From Paludibacteraceae bacterium (GTDB lineage: Bacteria > Bacteroidota > Bacteroidia > Bacteroidales > Paludibacteraceae), in NCBI GenBank assembly GCA_028694215.1, contig JAQUTW010000003.1, positions 1 through 64,000 on the forward strand: a stretch of 64,000 nucleotides of DNA. The letters are read 5' to 3'. A program made the position numbers and the translations under genes. Under the pieces are notes generated by a model. It was given only the letters and a program-made list of their open reading frames with translations, was not told the origin of the DNA and made no database searches. Every line of letters begins with the position of its first letter. The stretch's first letter is position 1. Shown here piece by piece: positions 61,113-64,000 of the stretch.

Positions 61113-61143
61113 CAAAGGTATTACTTTTTTTGCTTAACAGCAA
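61113..61143 (-). promoter_or_regulatory. Promoter of the tRNA-like / tRNA-Lys unit
   Basis: Minus strand TTG-N20-TACCTTTG. Confidence 0.65.
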
Positions 61144-61206
61144 GTTTTGGAACTTTTTTTTTCAAAAAAAAGTATAATATTCTTTTATCCGTTATTTATC
61201 AATTAT

Positions 61207-61890
61207 TTACGATTTGTCTTTTACACACAAAACTGCAAAACCCAGCGTAAAAGCAGAACCTCCGCCTCCCAATTGCGGTGAAATATTGGAAAGATTACGC
61301 ATCCACGCCTGTTCTCCACCTGTTGCTATAGTGGCAGTCCACCAATAACCCAACTGCCCAATACCATCAAATGTACCATCAGCATCACGATATCCGGTTG
61401 GCAATAATCCCAAACCACTTTCATTAGTTGCACCCTCATTAGGTGCCAACCATGTATGTGTGGCTTTCAGTTTTCCACCAGCTTGTCCTATTCCTCCAAA
61501 ATATGCAGCTAACGTATTCCAATCATCATGTGTGGCCACATGCCAACCTTTAGGTGCAAGCAATCCCGTATTGACAGCAACAAAATTGTACAAAACACCA
61601 TAAGTTTCTGCATTTGCAACATCATCATTGTAATAACAATATGCAGGACAGGAAGGGTTATTCCATGCTTCTCCATTTAACAATGTCAATGGTGTTCCAT
61701 CATTCAAAGTTGTTGTTCGCAAAGCACCAACCATCCAAGTTTGCGTACCAATAACGATAACATTATACGTATTGCCGTCTCCATCCATAGGAATAGAATA
61801 ATCCAGTTCCTTCTTACAGGAAAATAAAATAAAGCTACTCAATGCTATAAACAAGAGTAACTTTATATGAGATGTAACGGCAGTACACAT
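61207..61890 (-). CDS. Fibrobacter succinogenes major paralogous (FISUMP) domain lipoprotein
   Basis: Lipobox LFSC; VIVIGTQTWMVGALRTTTLNDGTPL...YNFVAVNTGLLAPKGWHVATHDDWNTL. Confidence 0.9.
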   Translation of the reverse strand: MCTAVTSHIKLLLFIALSSFILFSCKKELDYSIPMDGDGNTYNVIVIGTQTWMVGALRTTTLNDGTPLTLLNGEAWNNPSCPAYCYYNDDVANAETYGVLYNFVAVNTGLLAPKGWHVATHDDWNTLAAYFGGIGQAGGKLKATHTWLAPNEGATNESGLGLLPTGYRDADGTFDGIGQLGYWWTATIATGGEQAWMRNLSNISPQLGGGGSAFTLGFAVLCVKDKS

Positions 61891-61899
61891 TTCGACCCA

Positions 61900-62361
61900 T
61901 TATTTAAGCACAACCGTCTCTATAGCTTCTTTTAATGAAGCTTTCGGCATTGCACCCTGAGCCATTTGAGGTTGTCCCGTCATCGGCACAAACAAAAGAG
62001 TAGGAATAGAACGAATGCCAAAAGCTCCCGCCAATTCCGGTTCTTTTTCGGTATCAACTTTATAAATATAAATACGATCGCCATATTCTTGTGCCAACTC
62101 TTCCAAAATAGGTGCAAGCATTTTACACGGGCCACACCATGTTGTATAAAAGTCAATTAAACAAGGCTTATCACCCAAATATTTCCATTCATTCGGATGC
62201 GCTTCATAGTTAACAACTTTCGCCAAAAAGTCAGCTTTTGTCAAATGAATTGTAGTCATAATTTTAGTTGTTTTAGTAGATGTCGATTTTTCCTTTGTGG
62301 ATTGTCCATTACAAGAAGTCATTAAACAGAGTGCCAAAAACGAGAATAACAGTTTCTTCAT
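61900..62361 (-). CDS. Thioredoxin-fold lipoprotein
   Basis: Lipobox LMTSC; DFYTTWCGPCKMLAPILEELA; IRSIPTLLF. Confidence 0.92.
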   Translation of the reverse strand: MKKLLFSFLALCLMTSCNGQSTKEKSTSTKTTKIMTTIHLTKADFLAKVVNYEAHPNEWKYLGDKPCLIDFYTTWCGPCKMLAPILEELAQEYGDRIYIYKVDTEKEPELAGAFGIRSIPTLLFVPMTGQPQMAQGAMPKASLKEAIETVVLK

Positions 62362-62512
62362 TTTATTTATTGTTAAAATATTTTTCGCTACAAATATAGA
62401 CATTTATTTCTCCTATCACAATAAAATTCCACAGAAATTTTGTTGAAAATAAAATTAATGAGGTTTTACATAGAAAGAGAACTCTTTTTACAGAAAAATC
62501 TTCAAAAAACAT

Positions 62513-62520
62513 TATCTTTG
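62513..62520 (+). promoter_or_regulatory. -7 element TATCTTTG upstream of glnS
   Basis: TAnnTTTG 26 nt before the ATG. Confidence 0.5.
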
Positions 62521-62545
62521 CAGAAAAATTAAAGCAAAAAGTGTT

Positions 62546-64000
62546 ATGACAAATACCAATGAGGCCGAAATGCCCAAAAAAAGTCTGAATTTTATTGAGC
62601 AAATAGTTGAAAATGATTTAAAAGACGGCCTCAATGACGGTCGCATACAAACACGTTTCCCGCCAGAACCTAACGGTTATTTGCACATTGGACACGTAAA
62701 AGCTATTTGTTTGGACTTCGGAATTGCCGAAAAATATAACGGCATTTGCAACTTGCGTTTTGACGACACCAACCCTGTAAAAGAAGATGTGGAATATGTT
62801 GATTCCATACAGGGCGATATTCAATGGTTGGGTTTTCATTGGAAAAATCTTTATTACGCTTCCGATTATTTTCAGCAACTCTACGATTTGGCGATCCGTT
62901 TTATCAAAGACGGCAAGGCGTATGTTGACGAGCAATCTGCCGAAACCATTGCTCAACAAAAAGGGACACCAACAGTTCCGGGCATTGAAAGTCCTTATCG
63001 TAATCGACCGATAGCAGAAAATATTGATTTATTTGAACGTATGAACAAAGGTGAATTTGCGGACGGTTCAATGGTATTACGTGCCAAAATTGATATGACT
63101 CACAGCAATATGCACTTTCGGGATCCAATTATGTATCGCATCATAACCACTCACCCACACCACCGCACAGGAACAACATGGAAAGTTTACCCTATGTACG
63201 ATTTTGCGCACGGACAAAGTGACTATTTTGAAGGCGTTACACATTCTATCTGCACCCTTGAGTTTGAAGTACACCGCCCATTATACGATTGGTTTTTAGA
63301 TCAATTTGCCGGAAAAGATTATCGTCCGAAGCAACGGGAATTTAATCGTCTGAATATTACTTATACCGTAATGAGCAAACGTAAAATGTTGCAATTGGTT
63401 CAAGAAGGGCTTGTGCGTGGCTGGGACGATCCTCGAATGCCGACAGTTTGCGGATTACGTCGTCGTGGTTATACCGCAACATCTATCCGTAATTTCATCG
63501 ATAGCATCGGCTACACAAAAGTAGAAGGGATAATTGACGTTTCTGTACTGGAACACGCTATTCGGGAAGATTTAAAACCAAAAGCAGACAGAGTTTGTGC
63601 TATTTTCGACCCGATAAAACTGGTCATTACTAATTATCCCGAAAGCAAGACAGAGACACTAATAACAGAAAATAATCCTGAAAATGAAAATAGTGGGACA
63701 CGTGAAATGCTTTTTGGGCGTGAACTTTACATTGAGCGTTCTGATTTTATGGAAAATGCCCCAAAGGACTTTTTCCGTTTAACTCCAAACGGACGTGAAG
63801 TTCGTTTGAAAAGTGCTTACATCATACAATGTACAGGTTGTAAAAAAGACTCTGACGATAACATTACAGAAATATATTGCACGTACGACACAACCAGTAA
63901 AAGTGGAACCGAAGGTGGAAATCGTAAAATAAAAAGTACCATCAATTGGGTAGAAATCAATTCTTGTCTAAACGCAGAAGTACGTCTATATGATCGTTTG
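62546..64000 (+). CDS. glnS: Glutaminyl-tRNA synthetase (partial, runs off the window end)
   Basis: TRFPPEPNGYLHIGHVKAICLDFGIAEKYNGICNLRFDDTNP; YPMYDFAHGQSDYFEGVTHSICTLEFE. Not in the ORF track because there is no stop. Confidence 0.95.
   Translation, partial: MTNTNEAEMPKKSLNFIEQIVENDLKDGLNDGRIQTRFPPEPNGYLHIGHVKAICLDFGIAEKYNGICNLRFDDTNPVKEDVEYVDSIQGDIQWLGFHWKNLYYASDYFQQLYDLAIRFIKDGKAYVDEQSAETIAQQKGTPTVPGIESPYRNRPIAENIDLFERMNKGEFADGSMVLRAKIDMTHSNMHFRDPIMYRIITTHPHHRTGTTWKVYPMYDFAHGQSDYFEGVTHSICTLEFEVHRPLYDWFLDQFAGKDYRPKQREFNRLNITYTVMSKRKMLQLVQEGLVRGWDDPRMPTVCGLRRRGYTATSIRNFIDSIGYTKVEGIIDVSVLEHAIREDLKPKADRVCAIFDPIKLVITNYPESKTETLITENNPENENSGTREMLFGRELYIERSDFMENAPKDFFRLTPNGREVRLKSAYIIQCTGCKKDSDDNITEIYCTYDTTSKSGTEGGNRKIKSTINWVEINSCLNAEVRLYDRL

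Noticed and set aside
61150-61175. ACTTTTTTTTCAAAAAAAAGT palindrome
   Set aside because: Pure A/T homopolymer palindrome in an AT-rich spacer; too weak to call a functional element.

Overview
This window is an AT-rich Bacteroidetes (probably Bacteroidales) chromosomal segment. The lineage call rests on repeated TTG-N19-21-TAnnTTTG promoters, T9SS-type C-terminal sorting domains and Bacteroidetes-specific families. I see no rRNA, IS element, prophage or CRISPR array. Most of it is housekeeping: lipB, tilS, cysK, cinA, relA-like, rmuC, comM-like, tig, pth, rplY, glyS, upp, efp, frr, rpmF, rsgA, ligA, dapA, ruvC, gpsA, pgi, mtnN, hppA, mnmE, a DEAD-box helicase, an ABC-F ATPase, a partial glnS, and four tRNAs (Ser-CGA, two tandem Asn-GTT, Lys-TTT). 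The best candidates for undescribed biology are: (1) two unrelated secreted proteases (S8 and M6), each directly preceded in its operon by a small exported protein resembling that protease's propeptide; (2) a self-contained unit upstream of a purF-like gene, with promoter, 25-aa ORF and terminator; (3) that PurF paralogue, which has Gly where the glutaminase Cys should be; (4) a degenerate tRNA-like cloverleaf apparently cotranscribed with tRNA-Lys; (5) a glycosyltransferase gene whose 3' half has a different codon dialect; (6) near-identical terminator hairpins on both sides of a T9SS glycosidase-like gene. All homology calls are by eye; no database search was run.
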